From Maratus speciosus (Eukaryota; Arthropoda; Arachnida; Araneae; Salticidae): 64,000 nt of DNA. The notes beneath the pieces were generated by a model. It was not told where the DNA came from. It saw nothing but the letters and a program-made list of their open reading frames with translations, and did no database searches. This document shows, piece after piece, positions 11,535-23,620 of the stretch. Location of the stretch: contig OZ010786.1 of the NCBI GenBank assembly GCA_963932465.1, positions 535,001,073 to 535,065,072 of the forward strand. The letters are read 5' to 3'. Each line of letters begins with the position of its first letter. Positions within the stretch are counted from its first letter, which is position 1. Made by a program: the position numbers and the translations under genes.

Positions 11535-11710
11535 AAGAGATATAAAACAGTCAAATGCGTAAATTGTCATTTATGTTAAGTATAAATAATGTTTTCAATA
11601 ATAGTATTTTGTTTTCATTAATTCTCACGTGAAATTAAACATATTTTTTCATTTCCGATTTTATTCTGTGGGAGTTTCAATTTAATAGGTACAATGTATA
11701 ATATCATTCG

Positions 11711-12175
11711 GTGCTGTGTTTAAATCTTCACAATTTATTCCTTGTTGTAATGTTCGAATTATCTTTTAAATCAAACAAAGCCACAGAAAAAAATTCAAAT
11801 CTATTTTACGAATTTACAAAATTCAGTTTCCATTATTTTTGCATCCTTATAATCGAAGTTACACCTGTAATTAGAAAATTATTTCTTATAATGTATATTA
11901 TTATTTGGAGATAATTTATTGTTGTATTTAAAGATTCACAAATTATACTTTTTTGTAATGTTTCAATTAAATAAAATCCCGTAAAATAGTAAAATTCATT
12001 TTACGGTGAAGAATACTTTAAATTAAATAAAATTCCGTAAAATAGTACAATACATTTTACGGATTTAAAAAAAAATAATAATTTTCTTTTATTTTTTCAT
12101 ATCTTAAAATTGAAGTTACAAGTGTAATTAAAAATGTATTTCTAGAACTACATGTTATTATTCGGAGATAATAAC
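11711..12175 (+). repeat. Two-copy tandem repeat (~220 bp) with ATTTTACGG palindromes
   Basis: About 11711-11912 and 11930-12172 share an order of blocks: CACAATTTATTCCTTGTTGTAATG / CACAAATTATACTTTTTTGTAATG (aligned pieces), GAAGTTACACCTGTAATTA / GAAGTTACAAGTGTAATTA and TATTATTTGGAGATAA / TATTATTCGGAGATAA. The second copy has an internal doublet of CCGTAAAATAG ... ATTTTACGG, which can form a hairpin. The 67-codon frame at 11711 is inside copy 1 and has no recognisable product. Confidence 0.7.
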
Positions 12176-12179
12176 TGCG

Positions 12180-13866
12180 TTAACAAAGATTTACAATTCA
12201 AAGTAGTCAGAATAGTATTGTAGTCAAAGCTCGTTTTCTGTCTCATTTATTAACTTCAATTCTAAAATTATTGCTTCAAATCTTCCCTTTAAAGAATGTG
12301 AAATAAGGGACATCAAAGTTTGCTTTGAAACGAAGCTTTGGACTGTGGTCGGCAAAATCTTTTAGAAGTTAGCAATTTCATTTCTAATTCATGTTCTGAT
12401 AACTAGGCTTAATATTTCAAAGTAAAACATAAAAAAAAAGCGAGTAGAAATGAACAAAATACCATTGTAAAGGATTTTAAATTACTCAATAAAAGTGTAT
12501 TTTACCGTTAACTAATGAATTTCAAATGAAATATAAATCAAATTTAGTACTCAATGTAATTCTTAAAACACTAATAATAATATTTCGAAAATCAGCTTAT
12601 TTTTTACGGGAAACTTTATTTTTGTTTATGAAATTAAGAGGTACATTTTACCTTTCAAACAATAGAAAACAAAAATTTTGGAAAAATAAATATATTACAA
12701 TAATTAAAAATTATGTGTTTAAATTTAATACTGCTTTACGATCACCTTTCATAGTTTTCTATCGTATGTTAAAAGGCAATTAATAATAGGGATAAAAATC
12801 AATCTGTGCAATGCTATATGTATACATGTGCAAATATTTACAAATTTATTTGTATCTTATTTAAAATATAATGTTTGGTATCCTATGCTTTTGAGTTTTT
12901 TTATGATTTCCTTTAGACATTTCACTTCTAAAAAAATCTGTAAAAAATATATATAGACTTGAATCGTAAATTAAATTAATTTTGGCAATAGTATTAAATA
13001 TAGGAGAGTAGTGGTGATGCGCTACGCTATACGTGTAATCTTGAGGCGGGAGTAAATCTTGAATTCTACGGTATAATCTTTTCTCGTTCACAAGGAAGAG
13101 ATATCTTAAAAATGTATGTATGCTTATGGTTTTCCGCAAATGGCACTATAACTGTCCAATATTTGCTATCAATAGACTTCTTAAAAACCATATTACACAA
13201 ATCAATTTAACAACATTATAAATTGTGCAAAAAAACTTCAGGTGAATCTTTTTCATCTTTATCATATTTTTCATTAAGTCTCCATCAACATGCAGGAGGA
13301 TATCTAGCGGCAAGTACACATTTATATTGATTACAAATTATGGCTCTGATAACTGCCACACACGGCAGGATTAGGGTATTTCCCTAAATCAGTGATTATG
13401 GGGTACTATTACTTGCTTTGCTTTGTCTAGAACAAAAAAAAGTGATATACTTACGAATCCAACCGAGTATTTTTAAAAACTGAAACCTGATATCGTGGTG
13501 TCGTCATTCCTGAAACTTCTGGAAACAAAAGTTATGGCCAACATTTTTACTTTTGACGAAATTTATAACATAAAGTACATTATACACATTATTCCGCCAC
13601 ATCTGTAATGTATACTGTATCTGTATATGTGTAATAACAGTATAATTCAATGGGCCGGTAGATCAATTTTGATTTCAAAATAATTTTCAATAATTTAAAA
13701 TAATTTCAATTTAAAAAGTGGATTATATTATAGAAATGTAATTCGATTTAACATTGCTCACTTTCTATTTGGCGGCTATGTATAGGAATTTATTGTAATT
13801 CATGCACAGTATAGCCAAAACTATTTGAAATTGCCAAACAAATAAACCAAAACAATGATGATAATA
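12180..13866. other. AT-rich spacer, nothing recognised
   Basis: The frames of 85 (12526, +) and 92 (12861, -) codons have low-complexity K/N/F-rich composition and no family motif, so I do not call them genes. Confidence 0.45.
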
Positions 13867-13869
13867 TAA

Positions 13870-14130
13870 GGGGGTCACAACCATAATAAACCAGGTCCAT
13901 TTTGCAAAAAAATATGAGATAGTTCATTTAGGAGGTAAATAAAATCTGTTTTATGCACTCCCACAGTAAACCAAGTCTGTAAACAGATGGTATATATGAG
14001 AAAGTATGTGAAAACAAACTTGGTTCACTGTCATTTGGGATGAAACTAATTTTATTAACCTTGTAAATGGATTATCTCGTTTTTTTTTTTTTTTTTTTTC
14101 AAAGTTGACTTGGTCTAATATGTTCACCCC
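13870..14130. mobile_element. PIF/Harbinger-type MITE
   Basis: The arms fold almost end to end: GGGGGTCACAACCATAATAA at the left against the reverse complement of the right end, GGGGTGAACATATTAGACC. TAA lies immediately outside both ends (13867-13869, 14131-14133). A 3-bp TWA duplication with GGG-starting TIRs is the known signature of PIF/Harbinger and Tourist-like MITEs. It contains a T20 tract (14080-14099). There is no transposase. Confidence 0.72.
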
Positions 14131-14133
14131 TAA

Positions 14134-15635
14134 TACATCCGTTTCTTTTTATAAGAATCTCTATATCGAATATGCAATAAATTTGAAATACAAATATGCT
14201 TAATATCAATTATATCCTGTATGCATATTATAGTCCTGCGCAGCATATGTAATGCATGTATGTATTCTCATATTTTATGGAGATTTTTGTGTTTTAAGTA
14301 AATCATATAACCCGCGTCCTTATGATGTAATGCAGAACACCTCAAAATATTGAAGATTTTAAACTATATTAGGTAATTAAGATTTCATTCAAACAATTAT
14401 AAATTGAATAACATTCATACATTTGAAGCAAGTTAGTGTCATAAAAATGCACTTAGGAAACAGCATGCAAACAAAGCTTAGTCTTCGGTGCAGAAGGTCA
14501 CTCATGGAATTTTTATTCATTAAAATATTACATGCAAACTGAAATATAATATCCAAGTATGAAATGTGTCAATAGAATATACGTTACGTAACATATTTAA
14601 TCTTGAAAACTAAATGTATAATTAAAATTGCATATAAAACACGTTTCAGCTGTATCCTTACATTTCAATCATTTTTTTCCTTGATTCGTATATGTGTTTG
14701 GTGTCTCTAAAAACTGAAACGGTTTTACATTATTTCTTTTTCAATTTGGAAGATCACTAACTCATTTCAGAAATATATATCCTTACTTTCATCATAAAAT
14801 TGAAATTCAGGAAACAAGTTTATGAATTTTATGAATATTTTATATTAAATCTTTTCAGTAATTTTCTGAAAAGTATTCAAAATAAATGTTTGCGTATAAA
14901 TTTAAGATTTGCCTTATATCTTTCGCCTATTCGCCTTATATGAAAATTTTTAATTTCCTTTCATTACCATATAAGGAAATAACAAAGCATTTTAGTAAAA
15001 TGAATTGTGTTATATTAAAATGACTTTTAGTCTAAATATCAAAAATAAAGCAAATTAAATAAATAAAACTCAATCACCTCGCATTGATGATGAATCTTTT
15101 ATAATAACTTTAGATTATTTTCTTTTTTTCTGATAAGGGAATTGCTGAATATAAAAAATGGTTTCCATAAGAGGCTTTTATTATGAAATATTTCACACTG
15201 ATCACACTTCTCTCATGTTCAATGTCACAGATTTCCGAATCCAAATTAAATATGCGGAATAGAAATAACAGTACAATTTAAATGTTTAGCATCTAAACTT
15301 TCAGGTAGTTACAAGATACATAAATTTACAAAAAATGTAAAATGTAGCTCAAGACTTTAAAATTGCAAGCAACCGCTTAGACTTTCATATTGACTCAGTG
15401 ACGAAAGAGAAATTTTATTATTCAGCACTATGACTTCAGAATTTAATTTTTAGAATTTGAGATATACGGATTTTGCACAAGATTTGCTGATGAAGTAACG
15501 AACACTTTAACTCTCTTCTCAATGGCAACTTGTTAGATCGCGTGTTATAGCGTTTACATATCTGATAAAGTTTAAAAAATCAGTATGTAAAACATACTTG
15601 GATTGTAAATACTTATATGTGCTACCTGCGAATAT
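14134..15635. other. AT-rich spacer, nothing recognised
   Basis: No gene, repeat partner or RNA motif recognised. Confidence 0.4.
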
Positions 15636-15639
15636 ATAA

Positions 15640-16640
15640 AAACTGGTTGGTTGTGCCAACCCGAAAACTTTCTTCTAGCGTATACATGATAGTACTTAAA
15701 AATTTTCTGGCACAGCGCCAAAATTAAATGGTAATCTATGCCCATAATGAAAATTCTAAAGATATGAAATTTGGCGCATTAGTTCTTGAGATATAACTAT
15801 CGCTAAAATCGTGTCATTCATGCACAATGCAGCATAATAGTGACACCTGTTGAAGTTTTACACCAAAACCTACTCAGCAACAACCTATGTCAACGTATAA
15901 CGCAATCTGAAGTTTGATGAAATCCGTACATCAGTTTTTCAGATACAGCTATAGCAAAAATCGTGGAAAATTCGGCTTAGCAGCGCCACCTAATGGGTTA
16001 TTGACACAAAGACCAAATTAGCAATAACTTGGGTCAACATCTGACTAAATCTGAAATTAGATGAAAATGAGTACATTAGTTCTTGATATACAGCTATTGA
16101 GAATATTGTGAAAATTACAGCATAGAAGTGCCATCTGTGGGGATAGTTACACCAAAACATTATCAGCATCAATATTTATCAAGGTATACCTGCATCTGAA
16201 GTTTTATGAAAATTCTTGCAATAGTTCTTGAGATAGGGTTATTGAAATAATCATAAAAAATCAGCATAGCAGCCCTACCTGTTGAGCGATTTACACCAAA
16301 ACGTAATCAGCATAAATTCATATCAAGGAGTAAGAGAAACTGAAGTTTTGTGAAAATCCGTGAATTAGGTCTTCAGATAGAGCTATTACGAAAATCGTGA
16401 AAAATGCAGCATGGCGATATATACCAAAAACTAATCAGCATCAATCAAATCAAGATTTATCTGATGTCACTGATGCTCAATATAAAGTTTTGTTAAATTC
16501 CACGCATTATTTCTTGAGATAGAGCGCCCACAAAATGTTTCTCACATATAGACAGACTCACAGATTCACATACTCATTGACTCACAGAGTTGCAGACAGA
16601 CTCACTGACAGACATTTATAAAATCGTGGTTAGGACCTTC
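15640..16640 (+). repeat. 145-bp tandem array with a CAGACTCAC-type tail
   Basis: About five units of ~145 bp are anchored by GCAGCATA-type sequence at about 15830, 15974, 16119, 16262 and 16407. Each carries ACACCAAAAC, TCTGAAGTTT.ATGAAA and TTCTTGAGATA blocks. The last unit runs into ATAGACAGACTCACAGATTC and further GACAGACTCAC-like sequence (16540-16610). Ordered units ending in a GACAGA-rich tail suggest one dispersed element rather than simple satellite DNA. The class is unknown. Confidence 0.75.
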
Positions 16641-17492
16641 TAAAATGTATAAAACAATCGATAGCCGAAAGTAGAAATTTTTCAGGAATACAACATTTTC
16701 CTCTTGCAAAGAATGAGGTAAGTAAGAAACAGTCAGAAAATTATTTGTTAATGTCGTCCATATGTCTCTTTGTTCTTTTCAGCAATATCTCAGATTTGTC
16801 AAAAAACTACACAATTGTTTAGGAGCAACTTTTATATAACCACCAGTTTCAATGAATGAACTTGATCCAATAACATTTTTCGGATGTTTTATTTTACCTT
16901 GCGAGACATTCTGAATAGCCATTCTCATTCACTTTGAAAAAATACTCACATTGCATAACCCATCACAAATGCACATAGTTTTTGAATGACTCGCTAGAAT
17001 CAATATCCCATTTTCATGGAGGCTGACCCACAGTAAGGTAATTTTAACCCGCTAAATGAAATGAATAAATACCCGTCAAAAATTTTATTTAACGAACATT
17101 TTTTTTGTACCACTTGTGGTACACAGTGAGACAATTTCCGATACTCCATTATCATACGTCTGTGATTTTATAAATAAGTTTGTTTAAAACCATTCACATA
17201 TTAATGTTTAGCGTATTTGTGTAACTTAAAGTTGCAGCAAAAATGTTTTAAAATAAATACGAATTGTCGCCATACGTTAAGAAATAATATTTCTCGTCTC
17301 ACTGTGTACTACCCTCCCCTAGATATGTTTTCGCAAATAACCAGCAGGTCCCAGTTTAATTTGGAGATATTCCACACGATTGCTGTGGTGTGATAGAGGT
17401 TTCTGTGCAATTTTCTCGATGTTTTGCCTAAAATCGTAGCATTATATTAAATTATTAAACAATTTACAATAATAAAACATATGCAGATTATA
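16641..17492. other. AT-rich spacer, nothing recognised
   Basis: No supported feature. Confidence 0.4.
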
Positions 17493-17496
17493 TTAA

Positions 17497-17746
17497 CACG
17501 TTAAGCGTCACGTCAACCACCGGTGGCTGACAACGAAATTTCCATTTAAAACGCGTCATTCATCGATGTCTGACGTCTAAAATATGAAACAAAACTGGAA
17601 AAATATACATTGTTTTAAATAATTACTGAACAAATATTTAAAATTTACCTACATTTTATTTATTTCAGGATTATACTTTCTTAAAAATTACTTTAAACAT
17701 TGTAAATTTCAGCGCTTCAGTGTCAGTCATCGTGACACTCAACGTG
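17497..17746. mobile_element. piggyBac-type MITE with TTAA duplication
   Basis: The termini CACGTTAAGCGTCACG (left) and CACGTTGAGTGTCACG (right, reverse complement) match at 14 of 16 positions. Both ends abut TTAA (17493-17496 and 17747-17750). An exact TTAA target with terminal CAC is the known piggyBac signature. At 250 bp it has no transposase and must be non-autonomous. Confidence 0.82.
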
Positions 17747-17754
17747 TTAAATAC

Positions 17755-18575
17755 ACATATTAAAAAAATAAATTATGTGATATTACGGAAAAAAACGAGT
17801 TTTCGTAGTTGTGTTTTACATTGGCAGCGACGTGCGCTTTGCATCCGGGTATCTTGGTAACTCTCAAGCATCCGGCTTACAGCGGGAATTAATGATTTAA
17901 AAAGAAATGATCGAGATTTATTCATGTTTACACCAGCTAATAAAATAAAGACGAAATTCAGTCTGAGAAGCAAAGTCGGTGTAGTATTGAAATAATAACA
18001 TTAAATGATGTAAAAACTTCTGGAAGCATTAACTTGTGTGAAATAGAAGAAAGCTTTGGGATTTTCACATCATACTCTTTTATGATTAGCATAGGAATTC
18101 AAGATTGACAAATAGAAAACTGCGTTTTTAGAGCTAGGCGTTCCACGTTACTTTTATACTTAAAACGTTAATGGCTTAAAAACGAAAGGAACTAATAGAA
18201 AAGTATTGTAGTATGTTTTCTATCTTAAGCTCATCACTATAAACAACGAAATAAAAATAAAATGAAAGCACTGGTTCAAATATTCCATATGGTCAAACTT
18301 TTCTTGTCTACTCTATACGCATGCATAACATACATACACATAAAGTACTAAACAAAATAGATGTTGCTATCCAACGTACGCTTTAATCACTAACTAAAAG
18401 GTGATAAAAAATAAGCACATGAATAAAATAAATCTCAACGTTTCAGTTTAATCTTTAAACCCATAATCAGGAGTAAAATTTTCTAAAATACAAATCGGCA
18501 GGAAACAAGATATATATACACGTAAATTTATATAATCATCACCTACACAGAATTATTAATTCATTCGAAGTGTAT
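17755..18575. other. AT-rich spacer, nothing recognised
   Basis: The 66-codon minus-strand frame at 17773-17973 has no recognisable motif. There is no repeat partner. Confidence 0.4.
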
Positions 18576-18580
18576 ATGCA

Positions 18581-19633
18581 CAGTCGTGGGAAAAAAAGTA
18601 AACACCCCCTACTAACTCTTCGAAAAATTAGCGTAGACGGAAGTTACTGGTACCGAATGATTGGAAATAAAGTCTACTTTTATATGATGTATATAAAATT
18701 TGCTTAGGGGGTCATCTACATATTAAAACGAACCCAAACCTCCTTTTTTTCAATGGCAATATCCAATTTTAACGAGATATTTCAAATCTTCGGTTCAAAC
18801 TATGTCCAGACACCAAATTTCAAGTCTTTTGAATGATAAGTTTTTGAATTATAAACATTCAAAATTTATTGCTTCTAATGTTAAATTACATTTTCATATA
18901 TTTATTTATATCTCCTGAAATTATGCTCCTAATGTGCTAATTTTTTGTGTAGCAATAATACTAATGTGCCCAAACATAAATACGCTGAATTTGCAATTTT
19001 TATAATTTTATGATAGGAATTATGAATTATGAAATTAATATTCGAAAAAATTATGAATTGCAACCTACAATTTTTTTGATGGATTTAGATTTATTAAGTC
19101 CTGCTTTATGAAAATCCGAAATTTCACATTTTTCTTACAAATAGTTTTCAAATTATGCTTAAAAACCGGCAAAATGATGGTTTAATGGGCCGTCTATGAT
19201 AGAAGTGACCAGATATTTTGAAATTTCTTCTGCTGTCCCGTTGTCTAACAGGCTTCATTGACTGCTTAAGGTGCCTTGATCAAGAAGGAGGCTCTCTCGG
19301 TTAACATTCGACTACGGAACTTCAATTTGGATACAGCCCTTAATATACGCACGTTTTATAATAATTAATTTCTCGGAAACTTATGGTACGAATTGCATAA
19401 AAAATGGTTTTTAGGCTAATTGAAAGGTGTAGAGTTCATTTATGCTGTCAGAATTGGGTATTGAAAAAAAATGAATTTATGGTTTGTTTTAATATGTAGA
19501 TGGCCCCCTAAGCAAAATTTATATACACCATTTAAAAGTAGACTTTATTTCCAATCGTTCGGTACCGGTAACTTCCTTCTACGATAATTTGTTCAGGAGT
19601 TAGAAGGGGGTGTTTACTTTTTTTCCACGACTG
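18581..19633. mobile_element. Tc1-like non-autonomous element with ~170-bp TIRs
   Basis: The left end, CAGTCGTGGGAAAAAAAGTA, is the inverse of the right end, TTTTTTTCCACGACTG. Pairing continues about 170 bp inward (AACACCCCC/GGGGGTGTT, AAGTAGACTTTATTTCCAATC near 19530 against a block near 18655, and a 'three-prime of TATTAAAACGAACC' block near 18720 against 19485). TA follows the right end (19634-19635). The left flank is CA, probably a mutated TA. CAGTCGTGG-type ends and TA targets fit Tc1/mariner. The 700-bp interior shows no transposase. Confidence 0.78.
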
Positions 19634-19944
19634 TACATGTATATTAGGGTGGAACTTAAGTATAGGGTAAAAAAAAAAAAACTTTTTTGTTTTAATGTGT
19701 AATAGTGAAAACGTTTTTCCTTTTAAGATTTCTAAACTTTTGGCTGAAAAGGTTTTTTTAAATGTTTTCCGGTTCCTCAATGAGGTCAAAATTTTGAAAT
19801 TTCAGTATAAAGTAACTTAAAGTAAGCAACGTAGCTGTTAGCTCATATCTACTTTTATTTAGCAAATACTATCCAGAAGTCACTACGAGGAGGTGGTTAA
19901 ATATCAACTTCCACCCTCCTTACCTCACTTTGTTATGGATTAAT

Positions 19945-20112
19945 TCAGCTGGATATTCAACCTACTGTCTTTTCAGGCAAACTTTGTCATTACATTGTGG
20001 GAATTCAACTTTCCCAAGATTAAGCCATCTTTTGCTAAATATTTAAAGACGGTTGACGCAGCTCACGGGACAATTTTGACACACGTTTCCACTGTTTGAG
20101 TATGACAGGGAA
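19945..20112 (-). pseudogene. Transposase-like remnant (C-terminal part)
   Basis: The minus-strand translation gives FPCHTQTVETCVKIV, a stop, then AASTVFKYLAKDGLILGKL. A PCHTQ-V-E-VK motif followed by a ...DG.I..KL pattern recurs, in my recollection, in uncharacterised transposon-encoded proteins of arthropods. It lies in the right orientation inside the hAT-like element. It is too decayed to be functional. Family assignment is inference. Confidence 0.4.
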
Positions 20113-20600
20113 AATCTAAAATTCAGGTGTATCCCCTGTTTGTACTTTTTTTAAGTTCTTCATCCGATCAGTCCGTCAAGATAGGATCAAAATTTTTATA
20201 GTCTATAATTTCAGTATGTTCGCATTTTTTCAAGTCGTTTTCCTACTGGTCCAGAAAATCCTTTTGACCCGTAGTTTTTCCAGCAAGATGTTGAAATAAG
20301 TATCTAAGAAAAAAGTTCATTTGCATGTAATAATAAAATTATCCATTATAAAGTTTTTAGGGTATTTCTTCCGATATTTTAACAACTCCAGATTTGCATC
20401 CTGCATTAAAGGCGTTTCTGTTTCACACAGCAACTTTCAAACTTGAAATGTCTGTATTATTATTTAGAAAATACACCAAAATTGCAGTGGCTATATTAAT
20501 ATAAGAAGAAGATGACAATGAAATATGACCAATATATTTTTATCATGGTTTTTGAACTGAGATCAGGTGTTCATCTTTAATGATTCTTAGTTACACTTTT

Positions 20601-23081
20601 AGGTAGCTTTCTTTACAAAAAAGCTACCTATTGCAGCCGTTCGGAGGAAAGCGATTTCAAAAAATTTTGGTATATTTTCATCGATCATGACCCCCAGACC
20701 CCGAAACCACCCTCCGTTCAAAATTGATATATATATATATCTGACCTATGTCACACTGTAACTCCCGTAATTATGAACCGATTTCGATGTAATTCGGTGT
20801 GTACATAGTACATACCAATGTCTCGACCGAGTTCGTTGGCCAGCTTCATCCGCCATTTTGTTTCAAAATGGCGGCCATTTAAAATTTTTAAAAAATTTTA
20901 AAACTTGAAATGTGGTACCAAAAAATTAAAAATGGAAAAAGATTTTTTTCTTATGTATTTGACCTTTATACAAAGATTCCGGAGAAGTTTGTGTTTCGTC
21001 TATATCTTAAAAAATGGCTGAGTTATAGCATTTTGAATTTCTAGCGTGGTTGACATTTTGAAACGTCCTGAATTTTGTAACGCGATAAAAGGCGTATTTA
21101 TGAACCGATTTGGATGTAATTCTGTGTGTACATAGTACATACCAATCTCTCGACCGAGTTCGTTGGCCAGCTTCATCCGCCAATTTCTTTCTAAATGGCG
21201 GCCATTTAAAATTTTTTTAAAAATTTAAAATTTGAAATGTGGTACCAAAAAATTGAAAATGGAAAAATATTTTTTCTTATGTATTTGACCTTTATACAAA
21301 GATTTCGGAGCAGTTTTTGTTTCGTCTATATCTTAAAAAATGGCTGAGTTATAGCATTTTGAATTTCTAGCGTGGCTGACATTTTGAAACGACCTAAATT
21401 TTGTCACGCGATAAAAGGCGTATTTATGAACCGATATGGATGTAACTTCGTTTATACATAGTACATACCAATGTCTCGACCGGGTTCGTTGGTCAGCTTC
21501 ATCCGCCATCTTGTTTAAAAATGGTGGCCATTTAAATTTTTAAGAAAAATTTTAATTTGAAATGTGATACCAAAAAATTAAAAATTGAAAAAATATTTTC
21601 TTCTTATGTGTTTGACCTTGATAAAAAGATTCGGGAGCAGTTTTTGTTTCGTCTATATCTTAAGAAATGGCTGAGTTATAGCACTTTAAATTTCTACCGT
21701 GGCTGACATTTTGAAACGTCCTGATTTTTCTCACGTAATAACAGGCGTATTTATGAACCGACTTGGATGTACCTTGGTGTGTACATAGCACATACAAATA
21801 TCTCGACCGAGTTCGTTGGCCGGCTTCATCCGCCATCTTGTTTCAAAATGGCGGCCATTTAAAAAAATTTAAAAATAAAAAAATTTAAATGAGATACCAA
21901 AAAATTGGAAAGTGAAAAAAGATTTTTTTGTATGTGTTTGACCTTAATACAAAGATTCCGGAACAGTTTTTGTTTCGTCTATATCTAAAAAAACTGGCTG
22001 AGTAATAGCATTTTGAATTTCTCTTGTGGCTGACATTTTAAAACTACCTGATTTTTGTCACGCGATAACAGGCGTAATTATGAACCTATTTGGATGTAAC
22101 TTGGTCTGTACATAGTACATACCAATGTCTCGACCGAGTTCGTTGGCCAGCTTCATTCGCCATCTTGTTTCAAAAGGGTTGCCATTTGAAAAAAATTAAT
22201 TTTAAAATTCAAAAGGAGGTATTAAACAATTGGAAAATGAAAAAGATTTTTTTATGTGTTTGGCCTTGATACAAAGATTCCGGAGCAGTTTTTGTTTCTG
22301 AAAATTTCTTCTTTTGTTTATATCTTAAAAAATGGTTGATTTATAGCACTTTGAATTTCTAGCATGGCTAACATTTTGAAACGATCTTGTATTTGTCACG
22401 CGATAACACACGTATTCGCCTATTTCGATGTAAGAAGGCATGTGGATAGTATACATCAACACCTCGACCAAGTTCGCTGGCCAGATTCATCAGCCATCTT
22501 GTTTCAAAATGGCGACCATTAAATTAAAAAAAAATATATATATATTTAAAGTGAGGTGCAAAAAAATTAGAAATTGAAAAGGGTTTCTTTCTTAAGTATT
22601 TGACCTTGATATAAGGATTCAGGAGCATTTTTTGTTTGTCTTTACCTTAAAAAATGGCTCAGATATAGCAGTTTCAATTTCTATTGTGGGTGACATTTTG
22701 AAAAATCTGATTTTCTGCATGCGACAGCACTCCTATATATTAACGGATTCTGATGTGAGTGAGCATGTGCACAGCAATTACTAAGGTCTCGACGAAGTTC
22801 ACTGCTTAGCCTCATCCACCATGTTGTCTTAAATTGACAGGCACTTTAAGAAATTGCCGAATTTGGCAGCCAAATATATGTTACTTTAAAGAAAAGCAGC
22901 TTGGATAAAGCTGACTAATTTCGCGAAATTCTCATTCATTATATTGATAAAAATTAGTATTGAATCTCCTATATTCGGTTTCCACTAAATTGAGCTTCGT
23001 GTGTTTGAATGATATAATTTGGCTTTTTTTAAATAAGGATTATGAAAGCTACCTCTTCCTCCCGGCACTGGCCGGAAGGAC
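20601..23081 (+). mobile_element. HINE-like repeat, complete solo copy
   Basis: This 2481-bp copy defines the family. The 5' palindrome AGGTAGCTTT...AAAGCTACCT lies at 20601-20629, followed by a conserved 5' block and a short (TA)n (20727-20741). Seven tandem units follow, anchored at 20824, 21151, 21477, 21804, 22131, 22464 and 22790 (spacing 326-333 bp). The 3' subterminal repeat GAAAGCTACCT is at 23044-23054. The hairpin at 23057-23080 has a 10-bp stem with one mismatch and loop ACTG, and the last base is C at 23081. It is flanked by TTTT and TTTTTT. Structure and T|T insertion agree with HINEs. It is inserted inside the hAT-like element. Confidence 0.85.
23057..23081 (+). other. 3'-terminal hairpin of the HINE
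   Basis: Stem TCCTCCCGGC / GCCGGAAGGA around loop ACTG, then C. The identical hairpin ends the nested copy at 4006-4030. In Helitron-like elements a 3' hairpin marks the transposition end; that role is inferred here. Confidence 0.75.
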
Positions 23082-23199
23082 TTTTTTCCTCTGCTTCAGT
23101 TATCATAGTGTTATCCTTTCTGCCATCAAAATACTAACCTTCTAAAATTAACTCATTTCGTATTTCCTGTTCTTCCAAATTCTTCCTTTTCTTTTCTCT

Positions 23200-23620
23200 T
23201 TGTCGTCTTCAAGTCCATCTGTCAGTTACCTTTTCTTTATTATCATCAGAAATACCCATATCTTCTAAGGTGCCATTTGCAAAAATATTTGAAGTTCTGT
23301 CTAATACTCTGGTTCTTTCACCTTGCTGATTATCAAATTCAGGTTTAGAAAAACAACCGATTGAACTATTTCCTTCCGAACTATTTTTCACACTTGATGG
23401 TCATTCAATCAAAAGATCATTTTTTTGTTTTAAAATAACTTTTTTCCTTGATATTTCCATTTCCAGTCTTGCTACATATTTTTTGTAGTTTTTATATCTA
23501 TTGATCCTATTGCCATCACCCCATCTCTCTTTGGTCTTTGAGAAAGTGATGTTCTTGTTCTGATACACGATAATATTTATTGCTTTTACACAAAGAAATG
23601 TTTTTTGCAGGATTACCTAA
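23200..23620 (-). pseudogene. Transposon-encoded remnant, possible N-terminal region
   Basis: The minus strand reads a K/R/E-rich segment (KERWGDGNRINRYKNYKKYV) and, after a stop, a 60-codon open stretch at 23209-23391 rich in S, E, N and D. It has no known catalytic motif. Its position inside the hAT-like element, on the same strand as the remnant at 19945-20112, suggests one broken transposase gene split by the HINE. This is weakly supported. Confidence 0.3.

Noticed and set aside
15480..15520. CTGATGA near 15486 as a hammerhead core
   Set aside because: No helix II and no GAAA at a suitable distance follow.
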